Shown here in pieces: positions 22,600 through 33,915 of a DNA stretch of 64,000 nt. The notes under the pieces are model-generated. The model was not told the origin of the DNA. It ran no database searches and saw nothing but the letters and a program-made list of their open reading frames with translations. The stretch lies in NCBI RefSeq assembly GCF_026210795.1, contig NC_089431.1, forward strand, positions 248,001 to 312,000, written 5' to 3'. The stretch's first letter is position 1. The number at the start of each line of letters is the position of its first letter. A program made the position numbers and the translations under genes. This DNA comes from Rhizophagus irregularis. Its lineage: Eukaryota > Glomeromycota > Glomeromycetes > Glomerales > Glomeraceae.

Positions 22600-24815
22600 G
22601 AAATTTTTTAATTAGCGATAGTCTTTTTATAAAAAGATATCCGAAGAAACGAAAAATTTAACGAATAATATCATATCAATATCATCATCATCATCAGTAA
22701 ATAATCATTTATCGAATTTGGAATAAATTTTAGTAGATGTGAAGAGGAAAATTAAAAGAATTACATTGAATATTAGTACTATAGCGATAGGATTTTTATA
22801 TTATAAAAATTGTATCATATTAAAACAATCCTTTTGATTATCTTCAACAACAAGAGGAAGAGGTTATTTAAGATCTAAATCTCATGAAGTTATTAATACT
22901 ACTACAATCATATTTGATTTATGTAAGTAAATTGGAAAGAGTGGAAGTGTGGCAAGTGTCGTTTCGTAAAGCGCAGTAACTAATCATCATTTTTCTTGAT
23001 TTTTGTAGTTCGATATTAATGGTATTATTTGACGCGTATCCAAATTATATACTACGGCGGAATGTAAGTGAAATCAATTCAATATTTTAAACAAACAAAA
23101 AAAACCAAAAAAAAAAATATTAACTAATTTTTTTGATTGATCAAGTTGATCAAAATTTAAGTAGAGAACTAGCCATTGGATTAGCGTTAATATATCCTAT
23201 AAGCATAAGTAAGTCATATATTAAAAAACGAGAAAATTTTTTTTTTCTGTTTTTAATCTCTCTCTTTTCTTATTAGCTTATACAGCCCTAACAAAAGAAT
23301 CAAAGAGTGAACTTACAAATAGTAGTAATAATAAAAGTCTACCAAATAGATATATAGCAGATGTAATAGATTTTTTATTATTAATATCACCAATATCAAC
23401 ATTATTTCCATTCGCATGGATAACAGGACATTATGTATATATTAATGATTTAGACTCAATTCGTAAAATACATAATTTAAGTTGGGTGATGATCTAATAA
23501 GTTTGAATTATAATCGATATAAATTATATGGGATCATATTAAGGCATTAAAAACGTAAAGAAATTGTTTAGTGGTACTCCGGACTGTTTCCACTTTAGGA
23601 CGTGCCGAAATTTAAGTAAGTGAATACGCGTTGATTTTAATTATTTTAATTACTAAAAAAAAAATTTTTCCTTTGAATTTTTTTATTAACGAAAATTTCG
23701 AAATTTCATTATTCCTTTCTTTCTAGTTGTCTTCATTAGTAATTATTATGGCGGTGTTTTTAATAATGTCATTCACTTATGGATATTTTAGATATTTCAC
23801 TTATCTCGCTTACAATATAAATATTACATATGTAATCGTATGGAATTTTACAATACCAATAATATAAATTTTAGTTCAATTTTTTTTTCGTATACAAGTA
23901 AGTTATTTATCACGCTGTTATATTAAACTCATGTCAACAATAATAATGAACAATTATTTTTTAGAGCAATAAACCAAAAACAAAACACTCGAACATATCA
24001 ATGACGAGTAAATTTACACTAGCGAATGCAGGATGGAAAATCTTTACGTGACGAACTGATGATGAATCTTTGATAGGAGGTGGTGATGGCACGTTAATAA
24101 CTAGTACTACCTCATTAACTTCACCATTTGTTTCTTCAACTTCACCAGTAACAAACACTACCACGATATCAACAAATACAAATAATATTGATTATTTTAA
24201 TCATTTTAATTCAAGTGGATTTAATATAACTGAAATGAATTCAATGTCAAACAAAATAAGTCTAGTATTGAAAATTGTAATGAAACGTATAAAAGGTTAA
24301 CTTAAGTTTTTAGTAGAGTTAGTAATGATGAACGGATTAGTTGAGAAAATACGGAAAATACGGGAATAAAAAGAATAAGTAAAAGTAGCAGTAGTATAAG
24401 AATAAGTGTAAGAACGAATAGTAGTATTAATTTAGGTGATGATTCTTCAAGTAATTTAGGTATAAGAAGAATTTCAAGACATTAAACACCAAAAATCATT
24501 TGAAAGCTCAATGGGATTAATTGCCGAAGCAAATTCTGATGGATCGAGCAATCATATTTGTGTGAGTGTAAGTAGAAGCAACTGATGCAACTTTTACTAT
24601 TATAGTGACTACTTCGACCATGTATACTGTCAGTACTACTGTATCAATTAATACTACTGTAATAAGTATTGTAGCAACAGCAGCCGCTAAAGCTTCTTGA
24701 AATATACCTGATAATAACGATCATTTGGGCGCTGATGAAAGCAAAAGATTATCAGATTCAATGGAAAAACGTGAACGGTTAACTAAACGTCCTGTATTAT
24801 ATATTTCTAGATAAA
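22600..24815 (+). pseudogene. Decayed multi-pass membrane protein gene, copy 2
   Basis: Better preserved than copy 1. Exon-like pieces between plausible splice sites read LFDAYPNYILRRN (to GTAAGTG, about 23063), ELAIGLALIYPISI (to GTAAGTC, about 23212), then AYTALTKESK with a hydrophobic stretch FLLLISPISTLFPFAWITGH (23280-23500) ending in a stop. A further piece reads VIIMAVFLIMSFTYGYF and IVWNFTIPII (about 23740-23870, stop). A Ser/Thr/Asn-rich piece (24085-24300, stop) and a terminal piece with RLSDSMEKRERLTKRPVLY (about 24750-24810) follow. Premature stops after most pieces make it a pseudogene, unless the splicing is unusual. Several hydrophobic helices followed by a hydrophilic tail suggest a receptor- or transporter-like membrane protein; the family is not recognised. 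Confidence 0.5.
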
Positions 24816-26010
24816 AATCAGTTATTATTTTAATTTGTAATAATGTACTTATATATAAATATGTATTATATTATTGTTTTTTTATTATCATTTTTCTTTA
24901 TTTTTATGGGTGGGAGTTTGTTCTTTTCCTTCTTCACGTTAGTTTTTTTTTCGTATCACATATTTTTCGTTGGGTTGGATTGCTTCATTTATATATATTC
25001 ATGTATTTTAATATTGAATCTTTTAGTTAAAAAACAAACTTCTTTTTTGGATATCACACAATCCACGATATTGAAATAGAAAAAAATTTTCTTAGAGAAT
25101 ATATGTTATCAAGTATTAATTTTTCTAAATTAAAATTATCTCCTCTTTAACGTAAATATACATGATATTTTTTATCATATGTTAGTTTATTAGGAAATCT
25201 ATTTATTAAGATTCTACAGAAGCTTGTATTATGCATAAAATATATAGAATAAATTAATTAATCAAGAATAATAAAAATTTTACCTATAATTCATTAGACG
25301 TCGTGAAATTTTCAAATAATTTTTTTTATTTAAGAATATTTATTACTGTATTATAGAATATTAATTTGGACAATAAATTTAAAATACAGCAGGTCCATGC
25401 AACTCCTGAAAATAAAAAAAAGGTACATCTTGTGAAAATCATATAACCAGTGAGGTACACAGCATTTTCTTACCCGATAGCTCATTTTGACTATTTCGTG
25501 TGAGCTTTTTTGTCTTTGCAATTTAGAATATAAAGAAGAAAAAAAAAATATCAGTAATATTGTATTTGATACTATTTGTAAGATATATAAATTTATAAGC
25601 TCATCATTCTTCTATCCAGAGATTTGACAAACTTGAAAGTTAAGTGTAACAAAATAATGAATGGCGTTTGAGCATCAATGCAATCAAATTTAGATTTATT
25701 AAAAATTTAGCCATTATAAATGACCGGCATTATCAAATTGATTGAAAAATGAACAATATTATTTTTTTTGTGATGTTTAACAAGCATCATTTTGTTTTTG
25801 TAAATTGCTATATTTGATCTAATACTATTTTTTCTCTGCATAAAAAATTGTTTATGCTTAGTATAACTGTAGTATAGATTTTGTGCATTTTTATATTTTG
25901 AACAACCCGTTCGTTTTAACTTTTTTTTACGTATTATAATTCTAAAATTTATTTTGAATAAATTACTTGCATATACAAAATAATAATTCATATAATTCAA
26001 ACTAATTATT
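24816..26010. repeat. Duplicated region upstream of kinase 3
   Basis: 24843-25090 and 25205-25650 are copies of blocks before kinase 2 (15255-15500, 15640-16260), the first also before kinase 1. Short open frames here are chance. Confidence 0.6.
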
Positions 26011-27915
26011 ATGGAAAATAAGCCAAAGTGGTTATGGAAGAATGTTGATTATGATAAATATCAGGTATTATAAATTCACATTTATTATTAATAACTATAG
26101 TAATATTGAATTTTTGTAGTTAAAAATATTAATAATTTTTTGTCTATTAAAAGTGGCATGTTACAATTTCTACTATTGATTCAACTATTGAATCAGAAAA
26201 TGTAGATGAAAAAGTAGTTTATATAGAAGATTTAGAAAAAAGAAGACAAGCGTATGGAATATGTGGAGAATGTAAAGAACCTGGTACAGGAGAATATTGG
26301 TGTCAACCTTGTAATGCTAAAAGATTTAAGGATAACTTTAAAAATTGGACTAGTGGAAATAAAGATATTGATGAATTTATACAACAATCACAACTTAATG
26401 TTGTGCATTATTATAAATGTCTTGAATGGATACCTTTTGAAAAATTTCAAAATATCACTTATATTGCAGAAGGTGGTTTTGGAAAGATTTATTCAGCTGA
26501 ATGGCCTGAAGGAAATATTAATTATTGGGATATTGAAAATCAAAAATGGTATAGATACAAAGATTTTGATAAATATGCATTAAAAAGTTTGAATAATTCT
26601 TCTGATATATGTTCAGATTTTTTAAATGAGGTAATTTAAACTTACTTTGTCTTATATATAAAGATTGTTATTTGCATTTATTTATTAATAAAATTTTTCC
26701 TTTTTGATGATAATTAGATTAAATCTCATCTTCAGATTTATCTTGGTGATATTGTTCGATGTTATGGAATTACTCAAGATCCAAATAATAAAGAGTATAT
26801 GATGGTTTTAATTTATTGTGAAAATGGAAATTTGAGAAATTATTTAAATAAATCAAATAATTATATTAATTATAAATCAAAAATTGATCAATTACAACAA
26901 ATTGCAAGAGGACTTTTAGATATTCATAATGCTGAAAAAGTTCACAAAGATTTTCATTCAGGTAATATACTATATAGAGGTGGTCCATTTATAAGTGATT
27001 TAGGAATGTGTCAACCAGCAAATAAGCGAAAAGTTAAAGAAGAAGGAATTTATGGAGTATTACCATATATGGCACCAGAAGTTTTACGTGGATACCAATA
27101 TACAAAAGCAGCAGATATTTACTCATTTGGAATAATAATGAATGAGTTAATTTTTGAAGAAACTCCTTATAATGATATCCCACATGACGAATTTTTAGCT
27201 ATTAAGATATGTAAAGGACTTAGACCAAAAATTTCTGAAGATACACCAAAGTTGCTTGCGGATTTAATAATGAAATGTTGGGATGCTGAAATAGAAAATA
27301 GACCAACCACTAAACAATTGTCTCAGATATTAACAAAATGGAATGATGAAATTGATGATAGTGATGATGGTGAAGATAGTGAAATTTATTCTCAAATAAA
27401 AGTATGTGATGAAATTGGAGAAAAAAAATTTGGAAGCAGATCAAGCAAAGATAAACCCAAAAATTTTCAAACACATCCACAAGCAATTTATACTAGTAGA
27501 CTTTTAAATTTTAAAAATCTTCCAAAACCAGTAAATTCTTCAGATTTATCATCTTTTCAATTTAATTCAGGTAGTTTAACTCATTTATTTTATCAAAATT
27601 CTATTTTATATTACTAATATTTGTTTACTTTAATATGTACAGATACTAATACTCAATCAGAGTCAGCAAATCCAAGTAAGTGCTTCTACCAATAATTACT
27701 ATAATATTTACATTCATATTTATTAATTACTATATTATTTAATTTATAGTCTCAGAATGCTTGGACGTCCAATTAAGCGAATTAGGTAAATATTATTTGT
27801 ATAATGTATTAATACATTTGCAATATAATTAATCTAAGTTAAATTCTAACGATTTATTTGTTTTTCAATAGAACTCAATGAAATTTATCAAGATAATAAA
27901 AATGATATTGAATGA
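26011..27915 (+). CDS. TKL-type protein kinase 3, Cys4 N-terminal motif
   Basis: Six exons: 26011-26064, 26154-26630, 26718-27570, 27643-27675, 27750-27785, 27872-27915; 498 aa. Cys4 motif YGICGEC...WCQPC, kinase domain with AEGGFGKIY, YALK, FLNE, VHKDFHSGN, SDLG and APE, then a short acidic linker (DDSDDGEDSE) and the conserved tail THPQAIYTSRL. All catalytic residues are present. It differs from kinases 1 and 2 in having a canonical GT donor at intron 4 (27676), and exon 4 is two codons shorter (33 nt against 39). It lies downstream of membrane-protein pseudogene copy 2, as kinase 1 does of copy 1. Confidence 0.9.
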
Positions 27916-28064
27916 GTTTTCCTTGTAGTCTCAGTTTAATTATTTAAAAAACATATATTATAAGTTAGCTTTATTAACATATTTTTCTTATATCGTTATA
28001 CCTTTATATTGATACCTTGATTTTTTTAATATTTCACATTTATATTTAAGATCATTTTTATATG

Positions 28065-28070
28065 AATAAA
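28065..28070 (+). terminator. Poly(A) signal AATAAA, kinase 3
   Basis: AATAAA lies 150 bases after the stop codon. Confidence 0.45.
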
Positions 28071-28629
28071 TTTTCAAATTTATACTTATTAGATATTTTT
28101 ATTATTTGATTTTTTAATGAAAAGTGCGTTCGTTTGATATGTATAGTATAATAGTACACTAAGTATAGTATATAAATATTCTTCATTTTTATTATTATTT
28201 CAAGGATGGGTAATATGATTTAATTTATAACTCCATAATTTCTTATACTACATAATATGTGATAATTAAGCTGCGTTTAAATTTCAATTTGGTATAGTAT
28301 ATAATCGTCGTTTTTTAAATCAATTTAAAAAAGGACACCAGGACGGTTATTAATATAATGCAGTTAGTCATACCAATATCAACCCTTTCTTTTTAAACAA
28401 TTAATCTGATTAATCTGTGATTTTAATAATCCTCATGACTAACTTTTAGTTTCACCAAATAGTTTCACGTCCATTCCCCAATTGTGGAAAGAATGTTAAT
28501 ATTATGGATCCAAATTTTACTAGGAGCATTCACCATCATCTCAATCAAGTGGAACTTCAGCATTATCTAATTTGATGGGTGAAAAGTTTCTCTGAAGATC
28601 CAATGGAGGGTGTCGAGAATGTTCTATTT
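28071..28629. other. Intergenic DNA, kinase array to RING pseudogene
   Basis: AT-rich to about 28300. 28500-28629 may hold the N-terminal part of the RING pseudogene (Ser/Gln-rich codons near 28535-28575), but no start could be fixed. Confidence 0.35.
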
Positions 28630-29718
28630 CAAAATCGAAAGTTGTGTAACTGTAACATGCGCCAAATGTGTTAAAATTTCCCGAAAGACACTGTCTTTTA
28701 TCCTGTAAATATGCTGTCCCTATGAAAAAAAATTTCTTTAAAATATACTTAAAATGTACTTATATATTTTAAAATATATCTAAAATGTACTTAAAATTTT
28801 CAAATGTACTTATAATATACTTAAAATTGCAATTTTAAGTATATTTAAAGTATAAAATTTTATACTTAAATTACATTTAAAATATACTTAATTGCAATTT
28901 AAATATAATTTAAGTATAATTTAAGTGCAAAATTTTATACTTTAAATATACTTAAAATTGCAATTTTAAGTATATTTTAAGTATATTTTAAAATGTTAAG
29001 TATATTTTAGGTATATTTTAAAAATATATAAGTATATTTTAAGTATATTTTAAAAAATACATAAGTATATTTTAAGTACATTTTAAAGAATTTTTTTTTT
29101 ATAGGGTGTGCATTATGATTGCATTGACAATTGAAGCAAAAAGTGTCCTATCCGCCCAGCTAAAGATTCAGAATTGTTTCAAGTAGAACAGGCTTCGAGC
29201 ACCACGCAGAAAAAACGTTCTAGGAATGAGTCTGACGTATCTACATCCAGTAAATGACAAAGTCCGTTGATAATTCCCTACATTGCAAAGACTGATTAAA
29301 TAATTGTCTACTACTGATCGTCTGATCCTGAAAATGAAGAAATCTTGCAAACCAACTCACCTCTGAACCGAACGGTGACTCAAATATTTTACTCAACTTA
29401 TATAATAAAATTTTTGATGGTAAAGACCTTCTTAGAACGACAACACAAGATATCCTTCGACACTACTATGATTTTGGTAAAGCATTATCAAAACAATATG
29501 ATTATTACAGAGAATTAAAATATGGAGATTTGGCGTCTCAGGCTCTAGTTGCCAAATATGTGAGGAAATAGCTTCCTTCAAAAGGTCTATGGCATCGATG
29601 TGGTTGCAGATAGGGGTAGGGCAATGATAGGTCGAGTTAAAACTTTTTCACTATCAATTATTATGGGTTTGTCTTGGGATGACATTAAATATGTAATCGC
29701 TAAAATGCTTCGTAGATA
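28630..29718 (+). pseudogene. RING-type protein pseudogene split by a MITE
   Basis: Upstream of the MITE, CAKCVKISRKTLSF and then, one base out of frame, CKYAV (to 28717). Downstream, HYDCIDN, a stop (TGA), then SKKCPIRPAKDSELF (from 29110). Together this is the Cys/His spacing of a RING-type finger (CxxC ... C....HxxC ... CP). A basic Ser-rich linker (TTQKKRSRNESD) ends at a stop. The C-terminal helical region begins NGDSNILLNLYNKIFDGKD (from about 29372) and includes YYDFGKALSKQYDYYRELKY, a TAG at about 29569, then in another frame GRVKTFSLSIIMGLSWDDIK to a stop at 29718. I recognise this RING plus 'YYxFGKAL' architecture as a large Rhizophagus family. Dead copy: at least two frameshifts, three stops and one insertion. 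Confidence 0.7.
28718..29106. mobile_element. 389-bp MITE, CCCTAT termini, 3-bp TSD
   Basis: Ends are CCCTATGAAAAAAAA on the left and CCCTATAAAAAAAAA on the right (read inward). Long imperfect inverted repeats run most of the length, built from TTTTAAGTATA/TATACTTAAAA words, so the element can fold back on itself. TGT is duplicated at 28715-28717 and 29107-29109. Removing the element and one TGT rejoins the RING motif in frame (CKYAV|HYDC), which fixes both boundaries. Confidence 0.85.
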
Positions 29719-30115
29719 ATTTTATTGTATTAATAATGAATCTTTAAACATTTTCTGCCAAATTGTGTTTGAATAGATTTTTATAATGCAAAATTATCTT
29801 TCGGATATATGAAAAAAATTTGCAACTTGCATTAATTTATAAATTTTATTCATTTAAGCAAAGGGTTTTATACTAGGTTTTAGTATATAAGGAAAGAAAA
29901 GTAGAACTGATAAGCAAGATTGCAATTATGGAATGTGTGTTTGTGGGATGTCTGAATGAGTTATTTATACACTAGATATATAGTTACTGTAAAAAAGATC
30001 TAAAAATTCTACGTATTTTTTATGATCTTCAAAGAAAGCGATCGTCCTAACTCTAATGTGCCATAGCATCAAACGATGCCAATTAGGTAAAATTAACGCG
30101 AATAAGCAAAAAGAT
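29719..30115. other. Intergenic, no gene seen
   Basis: AT-rich spacer between the + strand RING pseudogene and the minus-strand gene. No repeat or RNA gene was recognised. Confidence 0.4.
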
Positions 30116-30833
30116 TTATAGATCACCTGGCTGAATTGGTGGATTTAATGTCAACTCATTCCCATCAAATTCTCTGATATTGACCTCCAAATTTTTCTTG
30201 ATGTAGTTTAGGAGATTCAACCTTCTTAGATCGTTGAGCATCTTTTGTAAGAATATTGGTTGGGATGGAAATTCCGTTTGATTCAGTTTTTTTACCACTA
30301 CATTTATCGTTTTTAGATGTGGTAGTAATTTGTTGTCTTCGGGTTCTTTGAGGTGGAGGCGGGCTTCCCTTTTTGGATATTCCATTAATGTTGGGATAAA
30401 CCCATACATATTTCCAATTGTTCGTTTATCATCATCGTCATCTGGTTCCTTAAAAAGTAAAAAGTCGTGTGAGTTCAGCTTTATTAATCAAGAACATTAT
30501 AACAGACTTACCAATTGATCTTTTTCTAGTAACCTCACCAACTGATCCAGAGTTAGTGGTGGAGTTAGTACCATTCTTGTGATCTTCGCTTTTCTTAGAC
30601 TCGAGGTATGCTAGAAGTTCAACGGATAAAAGTTTAAAATTTGAGACTTTGTAATGTTATAAATAATTATAAATACCTAAAATTTCTTCTTCTTCTATAG
30701 TAGGTTTTCCAGCTTATTCCCACTTTTTAAATGCAGTAGAATTAAAATTTTTCTGAAAAGATCTCTCATTCCAGGCTTTTCTAATAACTCTAAAGCTCTT
30801 TGGTGCGTGTCGTAAAGCTCGTAGTTCATCCAT
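30116..30833 (-). pseudogene. Three-exon gene of unknown function with one nonsense codon
   Basis: Minus-strand exons 30833-30677, 30610-30512 and 30441-30116; 193 codons plus stop. Phases close at both introns (GTATTT...CTAG and GTAAGT...CCAG). The N-terminus is MDELRALRHAPKSFRVIRKA. Then come KWE and TAA at 30716-30714 (codon 40; CAA would restore Gln), and a hydrophilic linker (LESKKSEDHKNG, SIDDDDDKRTIG). The C-terminal part starts MYGFIPTLMEYPKREARLH and ends NPPIQPGDL. No known domain was recognised. Apart from codon 40 the frame is open, so this is a very recent pseudogene, or codon 40 lies in a short alternative intron. It sits just downstream of, and on the same strand as, the HNH pseudogene. 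Confidence 0.6.
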
Positions 30834-30869
30834 GTTGATTAGTCTTTTTTTTTTCGTGTTAAAAAACAT

Positions 30870-31890
30870 TTAAATCAAACCAGCATGATTTCGAATACCT
30901 CGACATCAAGGTCTAAAATAGGATTGTGATTTTACCGGAAATTTTCCGACATGTTTTCAATTTATCGGTTTTTTTAAAAATTTATCGGAAAAAATTTAAA
31001 AAATTCCGGCTTATTAATTTTTATAGCCATTTAGTACTAATTTTTATTTATTTCTATTTTATGTTGTTCATTTTTTTTTATTATTTTATTTGATTCTATT
31101 AAATTCCTCTATTACATCTTTGATACCAAATTTTTAATATACGAGATTTTAATGTTTTTTCTTTTTTGAGAAAATGAAGTGGAACTTCTATGAGGATTTG
31201 CTTCGTCTAATTTATCTATTTCTTCCTCTATGGAAGTAGTCCTTTTCATTTGTTTATTTTTATTTCTATTATTATTTGCATTAGTGTTAACAGGTTTATA
31301 ATAATGAAGAAGTGACATTTTTTAAAAGTTCGTGTTTTGATAAAAAAAATTTATAATTTACGTAAAAAATCATTTTCAACATAATTTACGTAAATAAATT
31401 TTTCCAGGCAAAAATCCGATTAACATAAAAATTTTCGGATATTTTCAAAATACGTCGGTTTTTTAGACCCTGCTCGACATACTCGCCCAATATTTACATT
31501 ATCAGCTATGGACGGAAATTCTTGAATAGAATCAATCATGCTTGACGGCACGTTTGACCACAAAGCCCAAGATGTACGGCATGTTAAACGTTTTCTTTTG
31601 ATGTACACCATTCGAGATTAGACGCCCTATTGCTTGTAGCAATATGGTTCACATATTCTTTACCTTCTTCATTCGGAGAAAATGCTAACGCCACCAAACG
31701 ATGAACCTGATATTTATAAACCCGGCCAATTCGGTAATAGCCTGCATGTAATGATCTTTTGGTAATTAAGACGTTGGTTAACTGAACCCTTCCTAAGGAT
31801 GAGACTCTGAATTTCTGTGAATTAATCTCTATTTCTCTCCATTCTTCATCAGGATTTTGTTCTACATAATCTTCATAATATATCCAACAT
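30870..31890 (-). pseudogene. NUMOD4/HNH endonuclease-like pseudogene split by a hAT element
   Basis: Reading on the minus strand from 31890: a NUMOD4-like start [20 protein letters not shown], then [20 protein letters not shown] and [20 protein letters not shown]. These are the conserved HNH homing-type core: the first His, NHI, and the 'SNLEWCT.KEN' motif. A TAA follows (CAA expected), then HAVHLGL, frameshifts, and a NUMOD1-like tail SIQEFPSIADNVNIGRVCR, interrupted at 31480 by the transposon. It resumes at 30898 as GIRNHAGLI and a stop (30870-30872). The domain order NUMOD4-HNH-NUMOD1 is that of mobile-intron HNH nucleases. Here it is in a nuclear, non-intron context, a family I recall as dispersed in Rhizophagus. 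The usual Asp/Gly of the NHIDG core is replaced by NHIAT. Confidence 0.75.
30907..31472 (-). mobile_element. 566-bp non-autonomous hAT-like transposon
   Basis: Flanked by an exact 8-bp duplication CTCGACAT (30899-30906 and 31473-31480). Termini are CAAGGTCTAAAA on the left and CAGGGTCTAAAA on the right (read inward), like the CAGGG ends of hAT elements, which also make 8-bp duplications. Inside, a minus-strand frame of 68 codons (31318-31112) begins MSLLHYYKPVNTNANNN and is hydrophilic. It resembles the disordered start of BED/hAT transposases, but the catalytic part is absent. The element interrupts the HNH pseudogene; excising it with one 8-bp copy rejoins VCR to GIRNHAG in frame. Confidence 0.85.
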
Positions 31891-31924
31891 CAACCACCAT
31901 CGGTATTTAGCTTTTTACTACAAC

Positions 31925-32385
31925 ATGCTGAATATAGTTGAGACATTACCAGAACTAGCATCACCATCATTATCATCACTATCATCATCGTCGTCATCAT
32001 CATCATCATCATCACCATCACCATCATCAATATTATGGTCATCGTTAATATTAGGTAATAATCCAGAACCAGCACAATATTCGCCATCATATCCATTATC
32101 TCAATATCCACAATATTCTAATATTCACCACTACCACCGCCATCATCACAATTGTCATCAACACTATCACTTCCTTGTATATTATCAACGAGCTGGCAGG
32201 TTGACCGTCATGATCGTCATAATCAGACTTATCAAGAAATGAAACTTTGGGATGAGCGAAAGATGAATGATGAATTATATCCGCAATCACAAAAACTAAT
32301 GCTATTTTTTGAGATTTTAAGTGTATCACCAGCAATACGGATGAAATTCCAGACTCGAACAACATTTCCATCTAACGTTTTCTGA
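31925..32385 (+). pseudogene. His/Ser-rich low-complexity reading frame, probably broken
   Basis: A (TCA)n/(TCATCG)n microsatellite (about 31957-32035) is followed by PEPAQYSPSYPLSQYPQYS and a His-rich stretch. A change of frame near 32190 gives DRHDRHNQTYQEMKLWDE and on to a stop at 32383-32385. Codon content after the microsatellite looks protein-like (Tyr/Pro/Gln repeats, then charged residues), but no domain is known and one frameshift is needed. Could be the tail of a His-rich nuclear protein or just repeat-derived. Confidence 0.3.
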
Positions 32386-33064
32386 ACGATTTGTCTAGAG
32401 TTACCTTGACCATGACTAGGATCTGGGAATAGCATTTTCTTTAGGGGTTACCCATTCCAAATTAACAGCCGATTATCATGTCTGATGTCGTTAACATGAT
32501 TAACATGGGGCTTTTTTTCTGGATTAGGAATGAATGTTTCGTGCAACTAAAATATGGACACTGGTATGCTCCGTAATACCAATTTTTGGTGCAATATGAA
32601 CTTTCGTAATACCTAATATAAAACTATATGGTTAAAAAGCCACTGTTTTGAACTTCTATTTTTTGACTTAAAATATTCTCCTTATTCAATATTTTTGGTT
32701 TGAAACTTTTGTATGAAGTTTTAAAACTTTCACGAATGTCTATTTGTTTTTGCGAATGTGAAATAAAGAATATTACTGGTTTCCATTTATTAGTTTAGTT
32801 TTGAGTCAACAATAGCCATATAAAGTTTATTTTTAGAAATATATCCATTATGTAAATATACACTATTTTTTTTTTATTTTTTATTATTTTTAAATATTAG
32901 TTCTTTATTCTGTATACTTTAAAATGATTTATTTATTCTTACGTTTTAAACTTGTTTAAAGACTCTTTAAACATATATATGGTATTTTAAATAATATTAG
33001 ATTTATTTATTAACTTTGTTTTTTCTCTGTCTTCATGTCTTCGTCGCGGTTAACTAGGGAGGAT

Positions 33065-33375
33065 ACTCTACCCTTAAATTTACGCAATTTTTTTTTGCTG
33101 ATTTTGTGATTTTTCAGGGAAACGAAAAATCACGTGATCAACGCGTAAAAATTAAGTTTTGCCAATAATTCTAAAAATGAGAATAAAAAATAAAAATGAG
33201 AATACCATACAACCACTAAAACTAGAATTTTAATGGTATTCTCAATAATAGAGAAACATTTTTTTTTTCGGAATAAATATATTAAAAATTTACAACTGAT
33301 CGGTTTTTTGACCGGTTTTTTTATATATAAACTGACCGAACCCATAACCGAACCGGACAGGATTCTAACAATTTT
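33065..33375 (-). repeat. Dispersed CCGGTTT/ATCACGTGATTTTTCG repeat, copy 2
   Basis: Reverse-oriented relative of 16312-16780. On the minus strand the order CCGGTT, TTTATATATAAA, TTGATCACGTGATTTTTCG is the same as in copy 1. Confidence 0.6.
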
Positions 33376-33627
33376 ACTGCCTCCTTCGGCGCTCTGTAAT
33401 ATTCGGAAGATCCTTCTTTACAAGTGTTAACAGTAAACTACTCGAAAAATAAACCAAAATCGAACTTAAACTCACATTTCCCTTTTGTTTCCTACCCATC
33501 TTCGATTTGCCCAAAGTCCAATTCTGCTCTGAAATTAACGTTTTCAAGTGATAATCGCACCTTCTCCATTTAAAAATATTATTTCACGGGTTTTTGAGAA
33601 ACTCATTTTTTTTATTTTATTTTTCCG

Positions 33628-33915
33628 TCTAAAATCCCGAAACTCAAAATCCTGACAGGTGAGCGACTTTCGGGCAGCTTTAATGTGGGCTAATTTTCGG
33701 AATTTTGTACCTGTCAGGATTTTGAACCTGTCAGGATTTTGGATTTCGGATTTTGAGTTTTCGGGATTTCGTACCATATCCTTCCTATTTACACTGTTTA
33801 CGGTAATTCTTTTATTAAACAAATATACTTCTAGTGGGGGACCATTCAAAATCCTGAACGATCAAAATCCCGTGAAAATTCAGAATCCCGACACTCATTA
33901 TCCCGACACTTAATT
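33628..33915. repeat. CCCGAC/CCTGAC dispersed element
   Basis: Inverted copies of AAAATCCTGACAGGT and related words, ending on the right with CAAAATCCCG and CCCGACACTCATTATCCCGA. Shares its terminal motif with 39640-40030 and, in part, 63025-63150. Confidence 0.5.

Noticed and set aside
24070-24300. Thr/Ser/Asn-rich 76-codon frame
   Set aside because: Not a gene by itself; it is one piece of the membrane-protein pseudogene copy 2.
31890-32111. Met/Ile-rich minus-strand frame
   Set aside because: Antisense of the TCA microsatellite.
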